The position numbers and the translations under genes were made by a program. This document shows, piece after piece, positions 7,555-16,656 of a stretch of 64,000 nucleotides of DNA. Under the pieces are notes generated by a model. It saw only the letters and a program-made list of their open reading frames with translations. It was not told the DNA's origin and made no database searches. Source of the DNA: Bacteroides intestinalis (GTDB lineage Bacteria > Bacteroidota > Bacteroidia > Bacteroidales > Bacteroidaceae); contig NZ_QRZF01000011.1 of NCBI RefSeq assembly GCF_003464595.1, forward strand, positions 1 to 64,000, written 5' to 3'. Each line of letters starts with the position of its first letter. The stretch's first letter is position 1.

Positions 7555-9291
7555 ATGAAAAATACTGTCATTATTATATTATTCGCTATGTCTTTGCTAT
7601 CGTCTTGTACCATTCGGCAGGACTACAACCAGCAATTACTTAAGGCAGACTCACTTATGCAGCTGCGTCCGGATAGTGCCTTGAATATTCTTAAAAGCAT
7701 TTCACCTAAAAAACTTTCTACACGAGCTGATAATGCATACTATGCATTGCTGCTGACGCAAGCGCAAGATAAAAACTTCGTTGTACAGAAGGATGATTCA
7801 TTGATACAGATAGCAGTTCACTATTATGATTCTATTGGAGATACAAAGATGCAAGCAAAGGCACATTATTATTGGGGATGTGTATATAGGGATATGAATC
7901 AGCAGGCAGAAGCTATCAGAGAATTTTTTATTGCTGCGCCTTTGACGGAAAAATCTAAAGAAAAGAGACAACTAGGGTTGATATATAATAATATAGGATA
8001 TATATATAATATACAGGACTTCAATCAAAAGGCAGACTCTATCTATCAATTGGTGGAGATTATTGCCATAGAATTAAAAGATACTACTCTTTGTGCTGAA
8101 GCTTTGTCCAAGCAAGGTTCTATTGCTTTATCGAAGGGAGACGATTATTTTCCAATTGCTGAACAGAAGCTATCGAATGCTTTTATGGCAGCAGATAAAA
8201 TGGGATATAATGGATTAAAGGCCGATATATCGGCATCACTAAGCCGTTTGTATACTCGAATGAAACAAAAAGAAAAGGCTTTGCATTATGCTAAACTAAA
8301 TCTTTCCTTGCGAAGAGACACTGCACGAGCTTATAGGGCTTTTTTTATTTTAGGAGATGCCTATTATAAATCTGAGCAATATGACTCCGCTACATTCTAT
8401 TTAAATAAAAGTTTAGTGAGCAAAGACTACGGAAAAAAGGCCGATGCTTATATGCGTTTAGCAGATATAGCAATGATTCAGGGAAATGCAACTTTATCTA
8501 TGGAATTGGAAAGAAATAGTTCTGCATACAAAGACAGTTTATATAAATTTCGTCGAAATATAGTTACCAATAAAATAATCAAAGCAGAAACTGATGCGCA
8601 AACCATGCTCCAAAAGCTATATTATAAATGGCGTTTAAATACATACCTATGTGTTTTCATACTGATAATAGTAATAATTATCATAATTACGATTTTCCTA
8701 TACAAACGATACCGAAGAAAAAACTATTTATTGCAAAAGGATAAGCAACAAATAGAAAAGGCACATCAAGATTTAAGTCAACATTATGCCAAGCTACAGA
8801 TTGATATAGTACAAAAAGATTTGGAAATTGAAAGTCTGAGAAAAGAATTAGCTTCGCATCAAGTCTATGAAGAACAAAGAAAAAAGCTACAGGATGAACT
8901 GGACGAAATGGTCTTGAAGCGCAAAGCTCTGGCAAAAGAGGCTTTTCTACACTCGCCACTTTATGAAAAAATGCAGGCTATCATTAAAGATTATCAGGAT
9001 AAAGATACATCTGATAAAGAATTAAGCGATCAGGAATGGCAGGAGTTTGTAGCCGAGATGGATATGGAATGGAATAATGCCATAACAGAGCTTTGTGCAA
9101 AGTATCAATTATCTAAAGAAGAACTTCATCTGATATGTTTAAGTTTGATAGGATTTCCATTCTCCCATTTAGAATACTTGTTGCATCTCTCCAGAGCAAC
9201 ACTCTATCGAAAGAAAAATGCCCTACTTAAGCGAATTGATACTAAGCAAGATTGTGATTTTGAAGAAATTTTGCAAAAAATTAGGTCGTGA
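7555..9291 (+). CDS. Membrane TPR protein with C-terminal HTH, regulator of the peptide locus
   Basis: A 578-residue protein. It has a lipoprotein-like signal (LLSSC near residue 18) and periplasmic TPR repeats from about 25 to 340. One transmembrane helix follows at about 365-382 (VFILIIVIIIIITIFLY), then a cytoplasmic coiled coil (about 390-470). The C-terminal domain (about 495-570) contains a LuxR-like HTH with LSRATLYRKKNALLKRI. This architecture recurs in Bacteroidota and is taken to sense periplasmic signals and control nearby genes, though mechanisms are poorly known. It is the first gene of the peptide-export locus and is followed on the same strand by the DUF3244 gene. No enzyme motif is present. 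Confidence 0.75.
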   Translation: MKNTVIIILFAMSLLSSCTIRQDYNQQLLKADSLMQLRPDSALNILKSISPKKLSTRADNAYYALLLTQAQDKNFVVQKDDSLIQIAVHYYDSIGDTKMQAKAHYYWGCVYRDMNQQAEAIREFFIAAPLTEKSKEKRQLGLIYNNIGYIYNIQDFNQKADSIYQLVEIIAIELKDTTLCAEALSKQGSIALSKGDDYFPIAEQKLSNAFMAADKMGYNGLKADISASLSRLYTRMKQKEKALHYAKLNLSLRRDTARAYRAFFILGDAYYKSEQYDSATFYLNKSLVSKDYGKKADAYMRLADIAMIQGNATLSMELERNSSAYKDSLYKFRRNIVTNKIIKAETDAQTMLQKLYYKWRLNTYLCVFILIIVIIIIITIFLYKRYRRKNYLLQKDKQQIEKAHQDLSQHYAKLQIDIVQKDLEIESLRKELASHQVYEEQRKKLQDELDEMVLKRKALAKEAFLHSPLYEKMQAIIKDYQDKDTSDKELSDQEWQEFVAEMDMEWNNAITELCAKYQLSKEELHLICLSLIGFPFSHLEYLLHLSRATLYRKKNALLKRIDTKQDCDFEEILQKIRS

Positions 9292-9361
9292 GACACTTTT
9301 GAGACACTTTGTTCGTCTAGACTTTTGTAATTTGGCTGCACAAAACAAAAGTCTGATATAT

Positions 9362-9772
9362 ATGAAAAAGGTATTATTTATTTTATTTTCGTTTTTAGCT
9401 TTCGGCATTTCTGTTAATGCACAGTCTATTTTTGGAAAATCTGTGATCGTTCTCACACAAAAGAATGGTGACAGGGAACCAAGTGAGCAAGTTGGTGATA
9501 CAAGTCCGGAAGACGCCCCTAAAGTTCGTAGTACTATTTCCCAACCTGTATGTGCTTCCTTATATAATAAGGTAGTAACAATTGATTTTCAAACAGTATT
9601 CTCTACTGTTACAATCAATATTGCTAATAAAACTACCGGAGAGATAGTTTCTTCAGAATTGTTCATCAATCCAACAAGCTTTTCTATTGACTTAAACGGA
9701 AAAGATACCGGAGATTATATGATAGAAATTATTTCTAATGAAATATCATTGGAAGGACATTTCTCTTTATAA
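9362..9772 (+). CDS. DUF3244 secreted protein
   Basis: A 136-residue exported protein with a signal peptide (MKKVLFILFSFLAFGISVNA) and one small beta-sandwich DUF3244 domain, recognisable from the C-terminal pattern GDYMIEIIS...LEGHFSL. The ATG at 9362 is preferred to an upstream in-frame ATG at 9218, which lies inside the preceding gene and would bury the signal peptide. A hairpin (AGACTTTTGT 9319-9328 with ACAAAAGTCT 9345-9354) sits in the leader just before it. DUF3244 genes are often next to C39 exporter and VKOR genes in Bacteroides, which suggests a part in the secretion system, but the function is unknown. Confidence 0.75.
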   Translation: MKKVLFILFSFLAFGISVNAQSIFGKSVIVLTQKNGDREPSEQVGDTSPEDAPKVRSTISQPVCASLYNKVVTIDFQTVFSTVTINIANKTTGEIVSSELFINPTSFSIDLNGKDTGDYMIEIISNEISLEGHFSL

Positions 9773-9799
9773 CATTCTGATAAATAGACGAAAGTAATC

Positions 9800-11338
9800 A
9801 TGACTGAAGTTGATAATATCGACATTGTACTTTATCATTATTTACAGGCACTATCTGTAAAAGTGAGTAGAGGCACTGTGCATCGTTTGCTCAACACTCC
9901 GTTGGGAGATAGCATACGAAGTATCAGTGATGCATTAGATGTGCTTCATGTAAAGAATGAAGTATATCAGCTTCCGTCACACGATTATTTTCCACAATTG
10001 GAAGCTCCTTTCATTACAATACTTAAGGTGGACAGAAATCAATTTTGTGTAGTGACAAAAAAGGATGATTTCATCATAGAATTCCTTAATGGAGACGGAA
10101 AAAAACATCATACATCGGTAGACAAGTTCTTGCAGCATTGGGCAGGTACTGTCTTGTTCGGAGAAGCTACTGAAAAGACATCAAACGAACATTTTTGCGT
10201 AATAAAAAATATCCTTTTCAATTTGCTACGTTATAAATTTATCATTGCTATACTTTTTATCTTAATATTGGGAATCCAGACTGCTTTTTTTCAAAATCAA
10301 GTACCTGTATTTATTATCTATTTATGTACATTGAGTTTTGGAATTCTTGTGTCTATCGCTATCCTTTACAAAGAACAGATAAATGGGCAATTCATGGAGC
10401 AGTTTTGCCATATAGGGAAAGTAGTGAACTGCAATGAAGTACTTCATTCCAAAGGGTCAAGTATAGCAGATGTAGGATTAGGAGAATTATCTCTGCTCTA
10501 CTTTGCCGTTCTTTTTTGGTTTTCCTTGACCCGATGGAATGATTTTTATGGAATTTCTATCATTTTCTGTGTGATTGCGGTGGTATTTACTTTATATTCT
10601 ATTATTTATCAGATCTTCATCCTCCAAAAAGGTTGCATGCTTTGCATGTTAGTAAATTTAGCAGTATGGGGCAATGCGATTACTCTTTATGTGTTAAGAA
10701 ACTACTTTGATATAGTTTTTTCATTCTACTCATTCTTTGCGTTTGCTACTATAGGATGCATCTGTCTGATTCTTGGAATACAACTAAGGACTATTCAGAA
10801 TAAGGAGAAGGAGAGAATTTCTATAAAGAAGCATTTTAGTGGCTTATTTAATCCGGAAATATTCCAAAAACTACTGACACTCAATCCTCAAATAAAGGAG
10901 ATGGCAGGCCTGGACATCACACTACATAGTCAAAATACAGGTGATAGCGGAGTGATGATAGTAACAAATCCCAATTGTAAGAACTGTGCAAGAATTCACC
11001 GTCATGTAAAAGAAATAGCTTCAAAAATCCCGGTATCATTAGTATTACTGACATTTCCAAATGATAAACAGGGTGAGGAAGTTGCGCAAATTATCATTAC
11101 AGCTTATTACACTGATGGCTGGAATAAGGCAATGCAACTTTTGGGAGAGTGGTATGAAACAAAACATATTAAAGAGGCAGACAATTACAGTATAACAACT
11201 AAAGTACAAGATTTGTGGATGAAGCAACAGGTATATTGTCGGGAACAGAAAATAAATCAAACTCCATCTGTTATAGTGAATAAACACTATATACCAGAAA
11301 TATATCCGCTATCAGATTTAAGATATGCATTGACATAA
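9800..11338 (+). CDS. VKOR-thioredoxin disulfide oxidase with degenerate C39-like N-terminus
   Basis: A 512-residue polytopic protein in three parts. Residues 1-130 look like a C39 peptidase fold, but the catalytic Cys and His are missing (LYHYLQALSVKVS where a Q...DCG motif is expected; NQFCVV where a His is expected), so it is probably a binding domain. Residues 140-330 are a VKOR domain of several helices with loop cysteines C203 and C211 and the quinone-site pair C279-M-L-C282. Residues 380-512 are a thioredoxin-like domain with C393-K-N-C396 and cis-Pro489. VKOR-Trx fusions form disulfides in exported proteins. Immediately upstream of a two-cysteine precursor, that peptide is the obvious candidate substrate (inference). 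Confidence 0.85.
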   Translation: MTEVDNIDIVLYHYLQALSVKVSRGTVHRLLNTPLGDSIRSISDALDVLHVKNEVYQLPSHDYFPQLEAPFITILKVDRNQFCVVTKKDDFIIEFLNGDGKKHHTSVDKFLQHWAGTVLFGEATEKTSNEHFCVIKNILFNLLRYKFIIAILFILILGIQTAFFQNQVPVFIIYLCTLSFGILVSIAILYKEQINGQFMEQFCHIGKVVNCNEVLHSKGSSIADVGLGELSLLYFAVLFWFSLTRWNDFYGISIIFCVIAVVFTLYSIIYQIFILQKGCMLCMLVNLAVWGNAITLYVLRNYFDIVFSFYSFFAFATIGCICLILGIQLRTIQNKEKERISIKKHFSGLFNPEIFQKLLTLNPQIKEMAGLDITLHSQNTGDSGVMIVTNPNCKNCARIHRHVKEIASKIPVSLVLLTFPNDKQGEEVAQIIITAYYTDGWNKAMQLLGEWYETKHIKEADNYSITTKVQDLWMKQQVYCREQKINQTPSVIVNKHYIPEIYPLSDLRYALT

Positions 11339-11429
11339 AGATATTATTCTCGAGAAGTAATAGCTGTTTTGGAGCCAGCTTAAAAAAATCCGAGCTAACT
11401 TTTTTATTTACTTTTAATTTTTTATTACC

Positions 11430-11639
11430 ATGAAAAATTTAAGTAGTTTTGAAGCATTCAAACTGAACAAGGTTCAAATGGGTGCAGTTAAAGGTGGTAG
11501 TCGTAAGTGTCATGTTACATATAATGACGCTTTAGGTGGAACTTTTGATGTAACCATCGAACAAAATGTTTCAATTGCCGACGCTGAAAAAACATTAAGG
11601 GCCCAACACCCGGATGCAAATGGCATTGTGTGTAAGTAG
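11430..11639 (+). CDS. Double-glycine precursor peptide (bacteriocin or RiPP-like)
   Basis: A 69-residue peptide. Residues 1-23 form a leader ending MGAVKGG, a typical GG site for C39 peptidase-exporters; the start MKNL...F...KL and the ending resemble the Bacteroidales GG-leader natural-product precursors. Cleavage after G23 leaves a 46-residue core starting SRKC. The core has exactly two cysteines, C27 and C68, near its two ends, so one disulfide would close almost the whole peptide into a loop. A second GG (36-37) lies within the core. Flanking genes encode a disulfide oxidase, a thioredoxin, a C39-ABC exporter and an HlyD adaptor. Antimicrobial activity is likely but not shown by the sequence. 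Confidence 0.8.
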   Translation: MKNLSSFEAFKLNKVQMGAVKGGSRKCHVTYNDALGGTFDVTIEQNVSIADAEKTLRAQHPDANGIVCK

Positions 11640-11646
11640 ATTCTAA

Positions 11647-11673
11647 AAAGAAGCCTGTTTTTAAGGTTTCTTT
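11647..11673 (+). terminator. Weak hairpin after the precursor gene, possible attenuator
   Basis: AAAGAAGCCT (11647-11656) pairs with AGGTTTCTTT (11664-11673), allowing one G-U pair, over a seven-base loop. The pyrimidine-rich 3' end is a poor U-tract, so read-through is likely. Partial termination here would yield more precursor than transporter mRNA. Confidence 0.4.
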
Positions 11674-11747
11674 CTGCTTATGAAATTTAATCTCTAATAA
11701 GAAAAGCCAAAAGTATGCTAATATATAAGGATATTAAGGAGTTTTGT

Positions 11748-11813
11748 ATGTCTAAATATTTGCATAAATTGCTACTTTGGGCTTTTCTTCTCATTAAAAA
11801 TATATCATTATGA
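11748..11813 (+). CDS. Possible 21-residue hydrophobic peptide, coupled to the TlpA gene
   Basis: ATG 11748 is preceded by AAGGAG (11736-11741) at good spacing and opens a 21-codon frame. It encodes a short basic start (MSKYLHK) followed by a hydrophobic stretch (LLLWAFLLI) and a KNISL end. Its TGA (11811-11813) overlaps the ATG of the TlpA gene (ATGA), as expected for translational coupling. The frame lies within the loop and right arm of a long inverted repeat, AAGAAAAGCCAAAAGTA (11699-11715) with TACTTTGGGCTTTTCTT (11773-11789), 16 of 17 pairs. It could be a leader peptide controlling downstream translation, a small membrane peptide, or chance. Confidence 0.4.
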   Translation: MSKYLHKLLLWAFLLIKNISL

Positions 11814-13015
11814 AATCTATTATTTGCATATCCTTAGCCGCTCTATTGACAATAATGTTAGGCTTTTCTTCTCAAAATATAAACTCTGGCCCTAGTGAAA
11901 AAAGAGCTAAGATTGTCTTGCTTTTAGACAATTATGTTTGTAGCGAGGACCAATGGATTTATCTATATGGTTTCAAGGAGTGGCTCTCTGGTAATGAAAG
12001 AGTTATATTTGACTCTGTATTTATTGAAAAAGGCCAATGTAAAGCAGAATTGCAGGCAAATATACCTATTGAATGTGAAGCAGCAATACTATTTTCAAAA
12101 AATGGTCCTAACTTTTCGCTTCCAATAGAACCGGATTCATGTGTTATAATGAATGTGGAAGAATCTGACGGAGAGTCTTTTTCCTATAAAAAAGCCGTTA
12201 AAGGGGAGTTTAACAATAGCATGTACGTCTTTTGGCAAGAGAGAATGGCATATCGTTCGAAATTGCAAGATTTAATTTCAGAAGATAAAAAAGATAGTAT
12301 TGAGCATCTTAAATCCGAGTGGTTTATTAAATCAATGAACAGGCTTAAAACAGCTAAATTGGGGTATATAGTCCATGATGCTTATATTATATTATCAGTA
12401 GATTTTCCAGAAAGAAAACCTGAAATAAAAGCATTATCAAAATTAGTAGCTAAAAAATTTCCTAATCATCTCATGTTACAGGAGTCTGTGGGGAATAGAA
12501 AACTTGCTCCTATATCCGAAGAATCAAAGAATGCAGGAGAAAGACTTTTTGAATTGAGAAAGAATAGACTTCAAATTGAATTACTGGATCTATCTTTAGG
12601 AAGCAAGTTAGCACTTACTTTTTTTGATATAGAAGGAAATAAAATATCAACAAGTAATTTAGATATAGATTATACATTAGTCGATTTCTGGGCAAGTTGG
12701 TGCAAACCATGTCGTCAAGAAATGCCAACAATCAAACATGCTTTACAGAAATACCCTAATAATTTTGCCGTGTATGCTGTTTCTCTTGATGATAAACGAG
12801 AAGCTTGGCAGAAAGCTATAAATGAAGATTCTACACAAATATTTAAGCATCTAATAGGGACATATCCTAATGGCCAACGCTCCAGATTATTGCGGCAGTT
12901 GAACATTAAAGTAATCCCTACAAACTTTTTGATAGATAAAGAACAACGTATCATTGCAAAAGATTTGCATGGAGAAAGACTTATACAAGTTTTAGACAGT
13001 CTTATTCAAAAATGA
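11810..13015 (+). CDS. TlpA-like thioredoxin of the peptide locus
   Basis: A 401-residue exported protein with an N-terminal signal (about 20 residues). The first part (about 30-270) is poorly conserved and resembles the N-terminal domains of Bacteroidota TlpA proteins. The C-terminal thioredoxin domain has the active site C298-K-P-C301 (FWASWCKPC) and a cis-Pro region (IKVIPTNFLID). It probably acts in the periplasm, reducing or rearranging disulfides. Paired with the VKOR oxidase it would give an oxidation and isomerisation system for the two-cysteine precursor; that link is inferred from the neighbourhood. The start overlaps the end of a possible short upstream ORF. Confidence 0.8.
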   Translation: MKSIICISLAALLTIMLGFSSQNINSGPSEKRAKIVLLLDNYVCSEDQWIYLYGFKEWLSGNERVIFDSVFIEKGQCKAELQANIPIECEAAILFSKNGPNFSLPIEPDSCVIMNVEESDGESFSYKKAVKGEFNNSMYVFWQERMAYRSKLQDLISEDKKDSIEHLKSEWFIKSMNRLKTAKLGYIVHDAYIILSVDFPERKPEIKALSKLVAKKFPNHLMLQESVGNRKLAPISEESKNAGERLFELRKNRLQIELLDLSLGSKLALTFFDIEGNKISTSNLDIDYTLVDFWASWCKPCRQEMPTIKHALQKYPNNFAVYAVSLDDKREAWQKAINEDSTQIFKHLIGTYPNGQRSRLLRQLNIKVIPTNFLIDKEQRIIAKDLHGERLIQVLDSLIQK

Positions 13016-13061
13016 GATTCTAAGAGCATTTGCGTTCTAAATGTTTTAGGATTATGTAGCT

Positions 13062-15248
13062 ATGAAAAGTTTCCCTTTTTACATCCAGCATAATGTCATG
13101 GACTGTGGCCCCACCTGTCTCCGCATGGTGTCTGCTTACTATGGTAAGCACTATTCACTGGGTGGGTTAAGGGAAAAATCATTCATCACCCGTGAAGGTG
13201 TATCTATACTGGGTATCAGTGAGGCTGCTGAGAAGTTAGGCTTTCGGAGTATATGCGTGCAAGTAGATTATAACAAACTCCTGGAAGCTCCCCTGCCTTG
13301 CATCGTACATTGGAATCAACAGCACTTTGTTACAGTCTACAAAATAAACAATCAGCAAGTATGGGTTGCCGATCCCGGAGCGGGAAAACTGAAATATACC
13401 AAAGAAGAATTTAGCCGTTGCTGGATAAGTTCGCGAAAGAATGAAGAAGATACAGGGATTGCACTGTTGCTGGAACCTACTCCCGAATTCTATGCGATGA
13501 AAGACGAAGATGAAACCATTGACCGTAAAGGTTTTAGATTTCTATATTCATATCTTCTCCCCTATCAAAATTTGATTGGACAACTGTTGTTAGGTTTGCT
13601 CTTAGGCAGCATGATACAACTAATGCTCCCATTTCTTACACAATCCATCGTAGACTTTGGAATTAATAATCAAAACCTTAGCTTTATATACCTAATACTG
13701 ATAGCTCAACTCATGTTGAGTTTCAGTAGCAGTGCTGTGGAATTTATTCGTGGCTGGATATTGTTACATCTGGGAACACGTATCAATATTGCCCTCATTT
13801 CAGATTTCCTTATTAAGCTAATGAAGCTCCCTATGGGATACTTCGACACTAAAATGACAGGAGATATCCTGCAACGCATCAACGACCATACACGTATTCA
13901 GAATTTCCTGACGGGAAGTAGTTTGAGTGTAGTGTTTTCTACATTCAACATCGTGGTTTTCGGTATTGTACTGTTACTCTATAATTGGATGATTTTCCTT
14001 ATCTTCATGGGAGGCAGTGTGCTCTATGTGGCTTATGTTTGGCTTTTCATGAAGAAGCGGGCGGAACTGGATCACAAGCGTTTTGCACAGCAGAGTGCCA
14101 ATCAGAGTACAGTGGTACAACTGGTAAATGGTATGCAGGAAATCAAGCTGAGTGCCTGTGAACAACAAAAACGGTGGGAATGGGAACGCATACAGGCACA
14201 ATTGTTCAAAGTGAATATTCGTAGCCTTGCCCTGCGACAATATCAGGATTCGGGAGCGGTATTGATAAACCAAACCAAGAACATTATAATAACGGGATTG
14301 GTAGCAAGCCTTGTGGTACGGGGAGAAATGACACTGGGTATGATGCTGTCCGTACAGTATATCATTGGGCAACTGAACAGTCCTGTGAATGATTTGATAA
14401 CTTTCGCACGCGACATGCAGGATGCACGCCTCAGTATGAATCGTCTGGGTGAAGTGCGGGACAAGCCGGATGAAGAAGAACCTACAAAACAATTGATACG
14501 GGAAATCCCTGTGGGAAAAGATTTGAGAATAGAGAATCTAAGTTTTAAATACGACCCGTTGAGCGAATTTCCGACACTGGATAATATCAATCTGGAGATA
14601 AAAGCAGGAAAACAAACAGCCGTGGTTGGTATGAGCGGAAGTGGAAAAACAACACTCGTAAAGTTGTTATTGGGGTTCTATCCGCCTGCAAGCGGACAAA
14701 TACTGTTGGGAGATACACCGTTGGAAAATTATAGTATCCGGGAGTGGAGGAAACAGTGTGGCGTCGTAATGCAGGATGGGTTTATCTTCTCTGATAACAT
14801 TGCGGGAAACATTGCGCCGGGAGTGGAACACATAGATAAAGAACGCTTGCGCCACGCCGCAGAAGTAGCAAACATACATGGATTTATAGCAGAATTACCG
14901 CTGGGATATAACACAAAAATAGGACAAGAAGGGCATGGACTGAGCCAGGGACAAAAACAACGTATTCTCATTGCCCGCGCCGTATATAAGAATCCGGAAT
15001 TCATCTTCTTCGATGAAGCTACCAATGCACTGGATGCTAACAATGAGCGCATCATCATGGAGAATTTGCAGAAATTTTTCGAAGGAAGGACATCAGTAGT
15101 GGTAGCTCACAGGCTGAGTACCGTCAGGAATGCAGACAGGATAGTAGTAATAGAACAGGGACATATAGCAGAGATGGGAACACATGAGGAACTTACTGTA
15201 AAGAAAGGTATCTATTACAGGTTAGTGAAAAACCAGTTGGAACTCTGA
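13062..15248 (+). CDS. C39 peptidase-containing ABC exporter (PCAT)
   Basis: A 728-residue membrane transporter that cleaves double-glycine leaders and exports the core peptide. The N-terminal C39 peptidase has an intact triad: C15 (MDCGPTC) with oxyanion Q9, H88 (QQHFVTVYKI) and D104 (ADP). Six transmembrane helices span about 165-430. The nucleotide-binding domain has Walker A GMSGSGKTT (about 523), signature LSQGQKQR (about 627), Walker B FIFFDEA (about 646) and the H-loop (AHRLST). It is 46 bases after the TlpA gene and 21 before the HlyD adaptor. The natural substrate is most likely the precursor at 11430. Length is normal for the family. Confidence 0.93.
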   Translation: MKSFPFYIQHNVMDCGPTCLRMVSAYYGKHYSLGGLREKSFITREGVSILGISEAAEKLGFRSICVQVDYNKLLEAPLPCIVHWNQQHFVTVYKINNQQVWVADPGAGKLKYTKEEFSRCWISSRKNEEDTGIALLLEPTPEFYAMKDEDETIDRKGFRFLYSYLLPYQNLIGQLLLGLLLGSMIQLMLPFLTQSIVDFGINNQNLSFIYLILIAQLMLSFSSSAVEFIRGWILLHLGTRINIALISDFLIKLMKLPMGYFDTKMTGDILQRINDHTRIQNFLTGSSLSVVFSTFNIVVFGIVLLLYNWMIFLIFMGGSVLYVAYVWLFMKKRAELDHKRFAQQSANQSTVVQLVNGMQEIKLSACEQQKRWEWERIQAQLFKVNIRSLALRQYQDSGAVLINQTKNIIITGLVASLVVRGEMTLGMMLSVQYIIGQLNSPVNDLITFARDMQDARLSMNRLGEVRDKPDEEEPTKQLIREIPVGKDLRIENLSFKYDPLSEFPTLDNINLEIKAGKQTAVVGMSGSGKTTLVKLLLGFYPPASGQILLGDTPLENYSIREWRKQCGVVMQDGFIFSDNIAGNIAPGVEHIDKERLRHAAEVANIHGFIAELPLGYNTKIGQEGHGLSQGQKQRILIARAVYKNPEFIFFDEATNALDANNERIIMENLQKFFEGRTSVVVAHRLSTVRNADRIVVIEQGHIAEMGTHEELTVKKGIYYRLVKNQLEL

Positions 15249-15269
15249 TAAACAGGAAGTCTGAGAGGC

Positions 15270-16568
15270 ATGGAAAAAGAAGAAAAAGATATTGAACTGA
15301 GATGTGAGGAGGTGCAGGAGATACTGACACGTCCGCCACATGCGCTGGTAAGGTGGGGAATCACAGTATTCTTCACTGTGTTGGCCCTGTTCTTTATCGG
15401 AGGATGTTTCTTTAAGTATCCGGATGTAGTGAGTGCGGAAATTACGGTCACTACGGAGCATCCACCCTTGTGGATAGTGGCACGGGGAAATGGGAAAATA
15501 AAGGAAGTATATGGCAAAGACCGGGAACGGGTGAAAGTCGGTAAGATCATTGCCGTACTGGAAAATCCGGCAGAGACAAAGGATGTTTTACTACTGGAAA
15601 AAATCTTGCAGGATTTCTGCCTGACAGATAGTTGCATACACAGCACTGTATTTCCCGAGCAATTAGCTTTGGGCAGTGTACAGGCGGCCTATGCCACATT
15701 TATCAAGAGCCTGACAGATTATCGTAATTTCCTGTCTTTAGATCTTTACGAACAGAAAATAGAGGCAACTCGCAAGGAATTGCAGGAATATCGCAACTAT
15801 ATAAAACATCTGAATCGTCAGGCAGAACTGGATAAGGAACAGGTACGTATAGCTGAGACTGTACACAGCCGGGAAAAGAAACTTTTTGGTGAAGGACTAA
15901 CAGCACAATCGGACTATGAAGAGGCTAAACAGGCATTTCTGAACAAGCAGCAGGGACAAGAGCAAATGATGACTTCGCTCTCATCCGCCAAAATACAGGA
16001 AGCACAGTTGCAACAAAATATTCTGGAAACTCAAATGGAACGAAGCCGGGAGGCTAACAACTTAGTAGCAACATTAAAAGCTGCTTACAATGAGCTACAA
16101 GTAGGTATTGAGGACTGGAAAATGACATATCTCTTCATTAGTCCGGCAAATGGCATACTATCTTACAACGATGTATGGCAAAAGAATCAGAATGTGAACA
16201 GCAGCGATAAAGTTTTCTCCATCGTGGCCTCGCAGACTGGGGATATTATCGGCAAGATAAAGCTACCCGTTAACGGTTCGGGCAAAGTGAAACCCGGACA
16301 ACGGGTAAATATCAGTGTGACAGGATATCCTTATATGGAATTCGGATTTCTGACGGGAAGAGTGGTATCCGTCTCTCTACTGACAGATGATAAAAGCATG
16401 TATACCGTAACCGTAAGCTTACCACAAGATTTACGGACGTCTTATGGGAAAGTATTGGAGTTTAAAGGTGAACTAACCGGAATTGCGGAAGTTATGACGG
16501 ATGAACGGAGTGTGACCAGGAGGTTGTTCGGACCGTTGCGTTACTTGTGGGAGAAGTATTTATCTTAA
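15270..16568 (+). CDS. HlyD-family membrane fusion protein
   Basis: A 432-residue periplasmic adaptor with a short cytoplasmic N-terminus and one transmembrane helix (about 30-48, ITVFFTVLALFFIGG). A lipoyl/barrel-sandwich half follows at about 65-110, then a long coiled-coil hairpin (about 150-270), the second lipoyl half and a beta-barrel domain (FSIVASQTGDIIGKI onward). It pairs with the C39 exporter encoded just upstream to form a type I secretion path across the periplasm. No TolC gene is adjacent; the outer-membrane channel is probably shared. It is the last gene of the locus and is followed by a hairpin. Confidence 0.88.
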   Translation: MEKEEKDIELRCEEVQEILTRPPHALVRWGITVFFTVLALFFIGGCFFKYPDVVSAEITVTTEHPPLWIVARGNGKIKEVYGKDRERVKVGKIIAVLENPAETKDVLLLEKILQDFCLTDSCIHSTVFPEQLALGSVQAAYATFIKSLTDYRNFLSLDLYEQKIEATRKELQEYRNYIKHLNRQAELDKEQVRIAETVHSREKKLFGEGLTAQSDYEEAKQAFLNKQQGQEQMMTSLSSAKIQEAQLQQNILETQMERSREANNLVATLKAAYNELQVGIEDWKMTYLFISPANGILSYNDVWQKNQNVNSSDKVFSIVASQTGDIIGKIKLPVNGSGKVKPGQRVNISVTGYPYMEFGFLTGRVVSVSLLTDDKSMYTVTVSLPQDLRTSYGKVLEFKGELTGIAEVMTDERSVTRRLFGPLRYLWEKYLS

Positions 16569-16590
16569 TTATGTATGTGTTGCGCTGTAT

Positions 16591-16621
16591 AAAAGTACTT
16601 GTAAGACTCACAAGCGCTTTT
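16591..16621 (+). terminator. Possible terminator of the peptide-export locus
   Basis: AAAAGTACTTGT (16591-16602) pairs at 10 of 12 positions with ACAAGCGCTTTT (16610-16621). It lies 22 bases after the HlyD stop. The T-tract belongs to the stem, so termination strength is uncertain. Confidence 0.4.
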
Positions 16622-16656
16622 GCAAGAGGATTTTGTTTAAAGAAAAAAGAAAGAAG

